DNA from: Diadema setosum
Taxonomy: Eukaryota > Echinodermata > Echinoidea > Diadematoida > Diadematidae
Direction of reading: 5' to 3'
DNA: 64,000 nucleotides
Assembly: GCF_964275005.1 (NCBI RefSeq)
Contig: NC_092688.1
Coordinates: 18,258,403-18,322,402 of the forward strand
Position numbers and translations under genes: made by a program. Below the pieces are notes generated by a model, which was not told the DNA's origin, did no database searches, and saw nothing but the letters and a program-made list of their open reading frames with translations. The stretch's first letter is position 1, and each line of letters opens with the position of its first letter. Of the stretch, positions 36,768 to 46,783 are shown in pieces.

Positions 36768-36938
36768 ATGAAAAGCACCGTCATTATGCGACAGATTATG
36801 CAATATAGGCACTATTTCAGTGCCTACCACATGTCGAATCTTATACTTTCGATTTCATTTTTGTTCGTGAGGCTGGTGAGGCCATTCTGTACCATATTTC
36901 CGGAGAATGAGGAGAGCAAAGAATGCCAGTTGTCGTGG
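36768..36938 (+). CDS. TMX2: TMX2 coding exon 1
   Basis: 57 codons starting MKSTVIMRQIMQYRHYFSAY and ending CQLSW before GTATGT; phase 0. It holds the first hydrophobic segment. The position right after a GC-rich patch supports this ATG, although the MRQI or MQYR methionines are alternatives. Confidence 0.8.
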
Positions 36939-39900
36939 GTATGTATGATTTAGTCCGACATATAAGGATCCGTGTATGGGGTTTTATCGTGTATCCTACA
37001 CGCGCATAAAGATAATAAGAATGTTGTAAAGTTACTTGTATTACTATGAATAAGGCTTTGCCTTTGTTAAAACAGACTTAAAACAGAGATAAAACGGGCT
37101 CAGAATACTACCCCAGGTAAGTTTCTTATTAAATAGTCTCTTTCCATATATTGCAAGCGAATTCCATATGGTAGAAGATAGATTTTGAGCCCTTCCGAGA
37201 ACTATGCTTTAGGCCTAATGCCTTTATTAAGTTTGAAAGAGCACAAAGCACAAAATGGCATCCACTGTCTGAAGCACCACACAACAAACCCTCATCCATT
37301 TGCTGAACAGGCTTTGATGAGAAGCACCGTAGAAGTAGAAGTTTGACTACAATGTAGATCTATGTCTACATTCTATGAGTATGATAGTTGATACTTTTGC
37401 CCTTACCCTTGGCCTGGGTGAGTTTAGATGCAGCCACGATTAACAATTGACAACTCGCCTTGAACAAATCATTATGTGTCATACACTTATATCGGCGCTA
37501 GTGTACTGTCACACCTGTACCTCCTTGTCAAATTATCTCCAAACATGCACAAACTCACCCTAGTTACAACGTATTCAGTAACCTAAATAATTGTATCTGA
37601 GCCTCGCTCTAAAAGTCGAATAGAAATTAGGTTTTAACACTTTTTCAAGTGTTGGAAAAGCTTGGATCGCTTGAAATGTTTCTCTGTACACAAGCAGTCG
37701 GCGCAGTACGAATGCGTTCAGTGCATGCAGTAAGGGTCGATCATTTGATCTGAATGTAGCGATCACAGCAGCTTTTCTATGGTGTCTTTGAAAAGCTAAA
37801 AAAAAAAAATTCCCCTTTTCCTCAACTAAGTCTTGCGGTAGTGGTTTAGCACGTGCATGTGTGCGTGCAGCCCCTTATATCTGTCTCTTTCTTTTCTGTC
37901 TTCTTTCATTTTCTGGTATTCCTAACTTTCCTTTCCCTTTCTTCCCTATTAATAATTTATTTGGGTTTTCCTCTTTTCTAACTTTCTAAATTTCCTATTC
38001 AATCTTACTTTCTGCCTAATTGTTCTTTGTTTCCTTCATGGGTTTTATCTTTCACTCCATCTACCGTTCCTTTCTTTCCTCTCCAATATCTCTTGCTTTT
38101 GTTTCATTTTGATGTATTCATTTCTTTATTTCATTTACAACCTGTACAATTCTTTCATCTTTGCTTTCATCCAGTTCTGATTCATGTCTCATTCTCTTAT
38201 TCTAACGAGTGCTTTTTTGTTTTCAATATTTATTTGTTTTTATGCCTCCGCCACGAAGTGGTGCCGGAGGCATTATGTTTTCGGGTTGTCCGTCCGTCCG
38301 TCCTTCCTTCCTTCCGTCCGTCCGTCCTTCCGTCCGTCCGTCCTTCCGTCCGTCCGTCCGTCCTTCCGTCCGTCCGTAATGAATTTTGTGGACAAGGTAA
38401 CTATCGAAACCTGTTGAGGTATCCTAATGAAACTTGGCATGTATGTGTATTAGGGGGTGAAGTTGTGCCTATCAACTTTTGGGTGCACATCTCAAGGTCA
38501 AAGGTCAAAAGGTCAAGGTCAAATACATAAAATTTCACTATTTCCAACATATCTATTGAATGCCTGAAGATATTTTCTTGAAACTTAGTGTATACATGTA
38601 TTACCCAATTAAGATTCTCTGGTGAAAGTTTGGGTCATGAGGTCAAAGGTCAAAAGGTCAGGGTCAAATACATAAAATTTCACTATTTCCACCATATCTA
38701 TTGAATGCCTGAAGAGATTTTCTTGAAACTTAGTGTATACATGTATTACCCAATTAAGATTCTCTGGTGAAAGTTTGGGTCATGAGGTCAAAGGTCAAAG
38801 GTCAAAAGGTCAGTGTCAAATACATAAAATTTCACTATTTCCACCATATCTATTGAATGCCTGAAGATATTTTCTTGAAACTTAGTGTATACATGTATTA
38901 CCCAATTAAGATTCTCTGGTGAAAGTTTGGGTCATGAGGTCAAAGGTCAAAAGTTCAAAAGGTCAAAAGGTCAAGTAAAAATATTAAAACTTTTTTTTTT
39001 TTCTCCGTACCTTGGAAAATTGTTCAAGGTATCTTCATGGAACATAGTATATACATGTACTGACTGGAAGTGATTATCTAGAGAATGTAGGGTTCATGGG
39101 GTCAAAGGTCAGGGGTCAAAGGTCAAGTGCAAGACTTCAAAATTTTACTATTACCCTCATATTTATGCAATGCCAGCAGGGTTATTTTTTTACACTTGGT
39201 GTATGCGTGTGTAACCTAATAGAAATTCTCTGGAAAGTTTTTTTTTTTTCTCTTTTTGCCTCAAAGGTCAAAAGGTCAAAGATCAAGTGAAAGTGCTTAA
39301 CTAACTTTTTCCTCCATATCTTGGAAGTGGCTCAAGTTACCTTGAAACTTAGTACATATTATGCATGTTCTACCTGAAAGTATTATCTTATGAATTTTAG
39401 GGTCAAGGGCCAGATGAAAATGGTAACAATTTACTTTTCAATTCAGAAATTGCACTTTTTCTCCACACCTGTACCTTGAAAATTACTCAATGCCTAAATG
39501 TATGAATGGGTCAAAGTCAAGTTAAAGTCCTTAAATCCCTAGATACATGCTCTCTTATTCATCCAATTAAACCTACGTCAAGGAAGGTGAACATTCAACA
39601 CATTTGTGACAAACTTGTCATTCCAATATTTTGCCAATTTTGTGAAAATGTAATCACACATTGTCCACATGTACTATCTAGACCTACTGGGAAAATCATG
39701 CATTATGGCGGAGGCATACCAGTCGCCAAAGCGACATTTCTAGTTTTGGTTCTGCTTTTCTTTACATACATATCCATCTCTCCCTTGCTTTCCTTTATAA
39801 TGCAAGTTTCTCTTCTCTATTTATTTCTATTATCTTTTGTTTTTATTTTGAATTTACTTTCTATTTTGTAAACCTTTTGTTTCATTATTTCCAGGTTTAC

Positions 39901-42900
39901 CTTTTTGGTATCTTTTCATTCATTTCCTCCCCCTTTTCCTACCTTTTCTCTTTATATTCTTTCACCCTTGCGATAACCATGTTTTTCCCAATCTTCTCTG
40001 ACACACACACACAAACACGAAAAACAACCCCAAACCTCAATCAGTTGCTACGGCAAGACATAGTACAAGGTGAGGGAAAGGTGGAAATACAGGTTTATCT
40101 TTTTAATAATACCATAGAACTTGCTATGATCACTATGAGATCACTACATTCAGGTCAATCGCAGCAGTGCTTACTGCCATACCGTGAACATGTTTTGTAT
40201 ACATTTTGTACCGTGCGCTGCGCCACCTGCTCCTGTGCAACACAGTTATCGCAAAGCAAACTACATATTGATAAAGCTAGCTGTGATCGACTTATTCTTG
40301 TAATTATTAAAGTGTCAAAACAGCGAAAATTTCATTTCTACTGGCCATGGGTGTCGCGCAGATGCAAATATTTGTGGTTGTTGGATATTTAGAGTGAGTT
40401 TGTGCATGTGTGGAGATCAATTGACAAGGAGGTGCAAAAGTACACTAGCCCCCATATATATCTATGTGCATGTTGCTCCCTCACTCCAATCCTCTTCCTC
40501 AGCTCAGCTGAGCTCATAGCCCTATCCTCATTCAAACACCAAGATTTGAGTTTACTTTATTCTAAAAGTTAAGCTTTTGTCTTGTAAACTTTCATGGCAT
40601 TTCTTGCAATGTGATGGAAAAATTTGAGTGAGGCCAAATTCACAAAAGCTTTATCATCAGCCACATTGCATTCATACTGTCTTATGTAGTGTGGTACACA
40701 GAGTTTGTGTCAAGATTAAAGGTCAACCATTTCCAGTTTTAAGCATGCAAAGCTTGAAAAGAGTTGTGCTGTGGTATTTTACAGCATGAATGTATTCTAC
40801 ATTTTTTAGTGGGCTGTGCATGGTACTGTATACGCCATATCCAATTTAACAAGTCTAATTTTTCGCGAGATGGGACTTCGTGAAAATTTTGCGAGTCGTT
40901 AAATTCGCAATTGTGGAATACAGCGCTGAACGAAAAAAAATGTACGCGTGCACGACACATTCATGTTGGGATGAGAGTTTATACTTTTAAATTCGCGAAT
41001 AGCACCCAACTCATGAAAATTAAAACCTTGCAAAATATTCGGCATATACAGTATGTGTTATTATGATCATTCATATTTATAGTTTTATCAATACTGCAGT
41101 AAGCAACTCTGCTGTCAAATGTCAACACAGCATCATGTTAAGACAGAGGAATTTTGAAAAGATTACTTATTTAATATTTTAACTGTGAGATAGAAAAGGC
41201 AATTTTACGTTCACTTTTGATACATACAGTTTTATTAACTGTAGTTCAAATTCAAATATATACATTTTGTGAGTATTCATCACTGCAGAAGTATTTTGTT
41301 TCTCGTGTTTTATTTAAATATTCATTTTCATTTCACTTTTGTTTTATGGAGAGTGCCACGAGTGCTACATTGTATACCATTGATATTTGATGCTATCTCT
41401 TGACGATTTACTGTAGATTTTCTGCACATTCATATTTTTGTATGTTAATAGATTCCTCATGACTAAGATGGTCTAGTGATGAATTTATTGTTTTATCTTC
41501 CACTTGTAGAATGAGAGCAACATACTTCTGTTCCTGGCATGCACCATTGCTGTCAAGAATCGTAAGAAGCCACCACTCAAGGAGCTCTTAACAAAGGTTT
41601 TCCTGTTCTGCAAAGTTGCAAATACACTCCTATTTGGGCTCACAGATCCACGACTGTCAATTTTGTTTGTTGCAGTTGCTGTAGGTAAGAAATTCATCCT
41701 TTTTTGCTGCATTCTATCTGAATATTACCTATAATTCTATTTGAATATTATATAATATATGACAAGGCTCTATGAAAAGCTAAATTGTTTTGATGAGGGA
41801 TAAATTTGTTTGAAATTTAGCTTGAACAGTAAGCCGTGTCAAATAATGCTGAAAGACTGAATCAGCATGTTGACACAGTATGGTGTTAATTTGACTTCCT
41901 TTAAAGATGGCCCTTCCCTTTTGCATTCCTTCCCAAATAGCACAGAACATGATATATTCCACCAGAATGACAAGACTATTGTAAATCTATAACGTTCCTG
42001 TGATATTTGAAGGTTGTTAGCCGTTAAAATTCAAATAATGCACCAAACGCTCACCGTAACGTATTCTGTGTACTAGGCACAGCTGCATACATTAATCCTC
42101 CTGTGGTTGTAATATGATACTTAAACTTCGAACAACAGATATATGCATGTTAAAGCTGTCAGAAAAGAAGAATTCACTAGCTTCTCTTACTTTGTTATCA
42201 ATGGCAAATAACAACACATCACTTACATGAATTACATGTACAACTAAGTGCATCACACAGGTCTGTAAAACTAGACTAGTATTTAGATTTGTAATTTTTG
42301 CGAAGTTCGCAAAAATTATTCAAATCTTAATGGTCGATTTAACTAAACAAATAAAGACCCTCTTGAGTTCAAAATTTACAGGAGGTTGCCAAATAGTGTT
42401 TTCTTCAATACCTAAGTGTTCTCACCAATTTTTCACAAATTTGCATACAAAAGGGATTGGCTGTCTTTAAAGTAAGCTACAAGACTGGTTCTACCTTTGA
42501 CATACATATATGCTTGTTATTTGCTTAGAATCTACTGATGTAATGTCAGTAGATTTCTTTATAAATCTCAAAACATCATTTGTAACCCCCTTCAAAAACA
42601 ATATCATGTAGGTTTACATTGATTTGTCACTATGTGAGTTTTATCTGCAGAAACCTCCAATACATGTAATTTCTTAGATTGCAGTAAAGTTTGTACTTTC
42701 ATGTCAGGGGGAGCGTACATATGGATTGCTAGTTTTTGTTTTGTTTTGTTTTGTTTTGTTTTGTTTTGTTTTGTTTTGTTTTGTTTTGTTTTGTTTTGTT
42801 CTTTTTCAAATGTATACCGCCAGAATGTCGTCAATGTTATTAAACATTAAGTACAATTCAATGTACAACTTGAACATATTCATACATCTCAGCAAGTACT

Positions 42901-45900
42901 ATGAGTATATAATTATAATGATCAGGAGTATAGTCTGTTTTGTGAAGATTAACACTCAGTTGTTTTGCTGTTGCATTTCAGGTTGCATGGTTGTGTTTCC
43001 AGAACCTGCATATGTTGGACCCCAGAACATTGTGTATTTCAAAGGAGATTCTCTGGAGGTAATTCTCAATTTCCAGGTCTTCCTGAGTAGACAGTGTTTT
43101 GTGAAGTGAAGCATCCTTGTGTTATTTGTTGTTAAACCAGGTCTCTGATAAGGTCAGTGCACTCTACATCACACATTCCTCCAGTGCCTATTACTTGTGT
43201 TTTGCTGCATTACGTGAATTACCGGTACACAAATTTGATGTGCTGTACTTTTTATGTGACACAAGCATTGTAAAATCATAACATCTAACCATTAATTGCC
43301 TTTACATTTTTTTTTTTTGTGTGTGTGGATTGTCTAGCTCAGAGTTTTTGATGAATGTATAAAGTATCTTCAAGTTACAAAGTTTTGATGAGTGAAGCCT
43401 TTTTTTTTTTTTTTTTTTTTACTCCTTGAAGTTCATTATCAATCATTACATCTTATAAAATAAGAGTATGTTTCATTTGTATTTGAACAGTGAATTTCAA
43501 GGGATGATGAAGAACATTGTTGGTTGAGTTGAGTATCTGTTTGTTTTATATTACAGAAAGAAAAATCACCAACTTTTTATTACCACAGTTCATGATTTCT
43601 TAATGTGAAATTATGGACATATATAAGTTGATATAGAGCAATCACTTCATTCAAAGTGTAACAATCCATTCACCACAGTGGTCTCCAAATATGTTTTGAA
43701 ATACAGTGTATTTACCCTCCAGGGTTTGGCAATGGGTTGAAGCTAGTATTTTGCACTCATGTGAGAGAAGGCATATTGTACATGAATCATATATACCGAG
43801 TATTTGAAGCATTTGTAATTTTTCTGTTTCTTGTTTCCTAAATTTACTATCAGGAGGAACTTAAGGCCAACCCAAGGACCACCTGGGTCGTAGAATTCAT
43901 GGCAACATGGTCTGCTAGCTGCCACACGTTTGCACCAACATTTGCCAAGCTGTCCATGGAGTAAGTGTGCTTTCAAAAACAGTTATCCTGCAAGTGTATG
44001 AATGCAAGTCAAGTGCATAGAAATTATGGAATTTTTTGTCTTACATCACGTGTAATTTGTTTGTTTGTGGTACATGTACTTGTTAATTAGACATAAAACC
44101 AGAGTAATTTCAAGCATTTGTGACATACTCTGTATGATATTTTTCAACAGGTTTTATGAGTAAGATGCTTTCATGCCAAATTGAAAAGTGTCTTCTGAAA
44201 CTAGCAGTAATTTTTGTCTTTTGTATCTTTGTATTGTGCTTGCAGGTACTCACATAATCATCTCAAATTTGGAAAGTTTGATGTGGGCAGATATCCTGAA
44301 ATTGCTGAAATGTGAGTATTGTGGCAGGATTTATTTAGTTACACACTCAGACATCTGCTATTCCAGCGATTGATATGGAAAGACATCAGTCAAGCCCAAA
44401 GGTCTGAATTCTTGGAAAATACTTATTCTAGTTGCGGACTACGGGCATGGGTTTCAAATCAATTCTTCCACCTGTGGTTGAATTGAAATTCTTGCTTTGT
44501 CTGTATGGGGCAAACTTAACTCAACAGTGTGATCCTCAAGCTTTGTTATACATTGCACTCCCATTATAACGAACATGGTTATAACGAAATTCTGGTTATA
44601 ACGAACTTAAAATTCAGGTCACAGCATTATCCGCTCAATGTCTTATATTGTTTACTTGTTCGGTTTTGACGAAATTTCAATATAACAAAAGAAACCTGCC
44701 GGTTCCTTAGGACTTTATTATAATGGGAGTCCACTGAAGTAGCTTTTGCTAATGCTCCTGAACTTACTACCCTGGCATGCCAGTGCCATGAGCCAAGAAA
44801 GAAGTTATTAACTGCTTTGAAGAGACAGACCATGATATTAAACCAGTCTTCATTTGTCTGTGCATCTGAAACCAAGAGATGATCCTTGAACCTCATGAAG
44901 GAAACTTGTTAGTGTAGCAGGACATTATGACTTTATATTCTCTTTACACGTCAGTATTGAGATGAGTGCAGAAGATCTGTCTTTAAAATGTGTTCTTGTA
45001 AATTTGTAGTATAACAAACGTTGGTTCCGCTGATGTCACCCCAGCATGCAGAATAAGTATTTTCTTTCATAAACTATATTTGAAGAGTTTTATTGTAAAA
45101 CGAGCTAACTCCAGTCTTGTTGAGATATTTGTGATGAAAGCTGCTAAAAAACAAAGAAAATAATAAGAAAATACAGGATAATTTTAATCATAACTTCTAG
45201 AACATTCCTTGTTATGTCACAAGTGAGGTATTACTTGATGGACTTTGAAATGTTTAAAAATGGTGAAATGGGAGAGCAGTTTAGTTATGAAATGTTATTT
45301 GACTCCTACATTTTGTCGCTGTTTCAGTTTCCAGGTAGACAGTTCCTCAATATCCAAGCAGCTTCCAACCATAGTCTTGTTTCAAGGAGGCAAGGAGATC
45401 ATGAGAAAGCCAGGCAGGAACAGCAGTGGACAGACAGTGAAGTACCAGTTTACCAAGGTTGGTTGACCACTAGATAAAGGACAACAGTCACTCCTCACAG
45501 GCATGAAGAAGAAAATAGGATGCATTAGGCCTAATATCATTTTGAATATGATGCATCCTCCCATGAAAAAAACAAAAACAAAAAACAAACAAACACACTT
45601 CATGCTTTGAATTTGCAAGTGAAGTACCAGTGAAGTATCAGTTGACCAAGGTCAGTTAAACACTAGATATTGGACAATAGTCACTTATTACAGTCATGGA
45701 AAATGAAACGGGCTGCAGTAGGCCTAATTTCATTTTGAATATGATGCATCCCCCCCCCAAAAAAAAAACAAAACAAAACAAAACAAAACAAACAAATAAA
45801 CAAACACTTCATACTTTGAATTTGTGAATGGCTATGATGTGAATTCAAAGGGAATCTTCAAAGTGATGATAATATGCTATCTTATTGACCAAAAGAGAGT

Positions 45901-46783
45901 TTCATTGAAGTTGTCAACATTTATTGTTGTGGTCTGAAAACTCCGTAATTGGCATGCAGTATCTTATGTCTTGTTGACGGTCATTTCAAAGTCATGATGT
46001 GTATTTAAATCCAAGTTTGACATAAATTCCACTGTGCTTATGTAGAGTTTATTTTCATTTTTTTTTTCCACCATAGTCTTTTGAAGAATTTGTTGGTCTT
46101 GTTACCATTAGGGGGAGAATAGGTAGCATCTCAAACAGAAAAGGGTTTGTGGATGTTTGTGAAGGTAACTCATTTTGATGAAGATTATTTCACAGAGCTT
46201 AGTTTATGTCGATACATGAACATTTTTCATGAAAGTGAAGGTGAAAGGGAAATTTAAACTTAAATTCAGAAACGATATGTTTCAGTATCTCTGAACCAAA
46301 ACTTTTGCAGATACACTGATGCCAGATGCTGTCTCGGGTGAAACTTTGATGTATGTGGAGAAACCCTGCAATTAAAGTCAAATACCCATTTAGCCCAATT
46401 ATTGCAATAATATATATGGAAACCTCGTTATGACAAGCTCTCTTCCAACAAGTTGGCACATTTAACGCGGTGAATGCAGCGCTCCTGAGTGTCAATTAAT
46501 GCATTTATCTGGTCTCTTTTATAGTACATGCGTATGAGGTGGTACCTGTTGTAAGGAGGTAAAATCAGCAGTCCTGTAGGCCTCATTATAACAGGTTTCC
46601 CTGCACAATTTAACACACATTTACATACTTATTTCTGGTTGTGTCAATATCTCACCCTTACAGGAAAACGTCGTGAGGGACTTCAACCTGGACAGCCTGT
46701 ACCAGAGTACCAAGAGCAAGGCCCAGAGGAAAGCCGACAAGCTGGAAGCCAAAACCCAAGAGCAGGAAAAGAAGGACAACTGA
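36768..46783 (+). CDS. TMX2: TMX2, thioredoxin-related transmembrane protein 2
   Basis: Coding exons: 36768-36938, 41510-41684, 42982-43058, 43854-43960, 44246-44311, 45328-45457 and 46664-46783. All have GT/AG borders and matching phases, giving 281 residues (human about 296). Hydrophobic segments lie near residues 24-38, 60-70 and 105-120. The thioredoxin-like domain begins near residue 142. The active-site loop reads WSASC (160-164), lacking the first cysteine of CxxC, as in vertebrate TMX2 (SNDC). The cis-proline loop is KQLPTIVLFQGGKE (Pro212). The C-terminus ends KKDN, a dilysine KKxx ER-retrieval signal like that of TMX2. TMX2 is an ER-membrane protein linked to redox and calcium control at ER-mitochondria contacts; a lone cysteine argues against classical oxidoreductase activity. 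Identity rests on motifs such as FCKVANTLLFGLTD and FGKFDVGRYPE. Confidence 0.93.
38241..39744 (+). mobile_element. AGGTCA-rich non-autonomous element, copy 2
   Basis: The reverse orientation of the copy at 26267-27445. Begins TATGCCTCCGCCACGAAGTG, has a (TCCG)n tract (38284-38374), then units with AGGTCAAAGGTCA and ATTTCACTATTTCC, and ends GGCGGAGGCATACCAGTCGC and CATTTCTAGT. Three near-identical units of about 145-150 bp (about 38490-38940) explain its extra length relative to copy 1. No coding capacity. Confidence 0.8.
38495..38507 (+). promoter_or_regulatory. DR1 nuclear-receptor-type motif
   Basis: AGGTCA-A-AGGTCA is a perfect direct repeat spaced by one base, the DNA form bound by RXR heterodimers, HNF4 and COUP-TF. 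Further perfect DR1s are at 38640-38652, 38785-38804 (three hexamers) and 38937-38949. All lie within a mobile element in TMX2 intron 1; binding is untested. Confidence 0.5.
40824..41053. mobile_element. MITE with TACTGTATACGCC ends
   Basis: Left TACTGTATACGCCATAT and right GGCATATACAGTA are inverted repeats with TA ends; the interior has TTTTTCGCGA and AAATTCGCGAA motifs like the elements at 17645 and 23313. Within TMX2 intron 1. Confidence 0.8.
41510..41684 (+). CDS. TMX2: TMX2 coding exon 2
   Basis: Acceptor CTTCCACTTGTAG; frame NESNILLFLACTIAVKNRKK, then the conserved FCKVANTLLFGL and the start of a membrane segment LSILFVAVAV; ends one base into a Gly codon before GTAAGA. Confidence 0.93.
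42733..42799. repeat. (TTTTG)n microsatellite
   Basis: Thirteen near-perfect TTTTG units in TMX2 intron 2. Confidence 0.95.
42982..43058 (+). CDS. TMX2: TMX2 coding exon 3
   Basis: Acceptor TTGCATTTCAG; GCMVVFPEPAYVGPQNIVYF and KGDSLE, matching the PPLYMGPEYIKYF region of human TMX2; donor GTAATT, phase 0. Confidence 0.92.
43854..43960 (+). CDS. TMX2: TMX2 coding exon 4, thioredoxin active-site loop
   Basis: EELKANPRTTWVVEFMATWS then ASCHTFAPTFAKLSME; the active-site pair is Ser/Cys rather than Cys/Cys. Donor GTAAGT, two bases into a codon. Confidence 0.94.
44246..44311 (+). CDS. TMX2: TMX2 coding exon 5
   Basis: YSHNHLKFGKFDVGRYPEIA, equivalent to NFGKVDVGRYTDV in human; acceptor GTGCTTGCAG, donor GTGAGT. 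Confidence 0.93.
44551..44736. mobile_element. Short TIR element, ACTCCCATTATAA family
   Basis: Left CACTCCCATTATAACGAAC and right TTATTATAATGGGAGTCCAC are inverted repeats; TA precedes the left end. Related to copies near 46415, 47227 and 53873. In TMX2 intron 5. Confidence 0.7.
45328..45457 (+). CDS. TMX2: TMX2 coding exon 6
   Basis: Acceptor GTCGCTGTTTCAG (45327). The frame reads FQVDSSSISKQLPTIVLFQG and GKEIMRKPGRNSSGQTVKYQ, ending FTK at a rather weak GTTGGT donor. A second AG, 8 bases downstream, would open onto an in-frame stop and is rejected. Confidence 0.92.
45437..45830 (+). repeat. 193-bp tandem duplication spanning exon 6 end and donor
   Basis: The last about 20 bases of exon 6, its donor and the following intron are repeated with about 85-90% similarity: GACCACTAGATAAAGGACAA versus AAACACTAGATATTGGACAA, then TAGGCCTAAT and GAATATGATGCATCC, then an AC-rich run and TTTGAATTTG in each copy. 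The second copy contains ACCAAG|GTCAGT at 45651, a decoy donor. Confidence 0.8.
46415..46606. mobile_element. Short TIR element, GGAAACCTCGTTATGAC family
   Basis: Left GGAAACCTCGTTATGACAAG and right CCTCATTATAACAGGTTTCC pair imperfectly. In TMX2 intron 6, ending about 57 bp before the last exon. Boundaries approximate. Confidence 0.55.
46664..46783 (+). CDS. TMX2: TMX2 last coding exon
   Basis: ENVVRDFNLDSLYQSTKSKA then a charged tail ending KKDN and TGA; matches ENVIREFNLNELYQRAKK of human TMX2. Acceptor CTCACCCTTACAG. Confidence 0.94.
   Translation, partial: ENVVRDFNLDSLYQSTKSKAQRKADKLEAKTQEQEKKDN

Larger units (their letters stand above)
36939..41509 (+). other. TMX2 intron 1 with inserted elements
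   Basis: 4.6 kb, bounded by GTATGT and a CTTGTAG acceptor. It contains the inverted copy of the AGGTCA-rich element (38241-39744), a pyrimidine-rich flank before it (37870-38230) and after it (39745-40000), and a MITE (40824-41053). No exon was seen. An open frame at 39877-40392 follows the pyrimidine tract and looks like chance. Confidence 0.7.

Noticed and set aside
39877-40392. 171-codon plus-strand frame in TMX2 intron 1
   Set aside because: It arises from a pyrimidine-rich tract giving a hydrophobic run; no similarity or splice logic, and TMX2 is complete without it.
42726-43109. 127-codon plus-strand frame overlapping TMX2 exon 3
   Set aside because: The first part is translated (TTTTG)n; only 42982-43058 is exon, in the phase fixed by exons 2 and 4.
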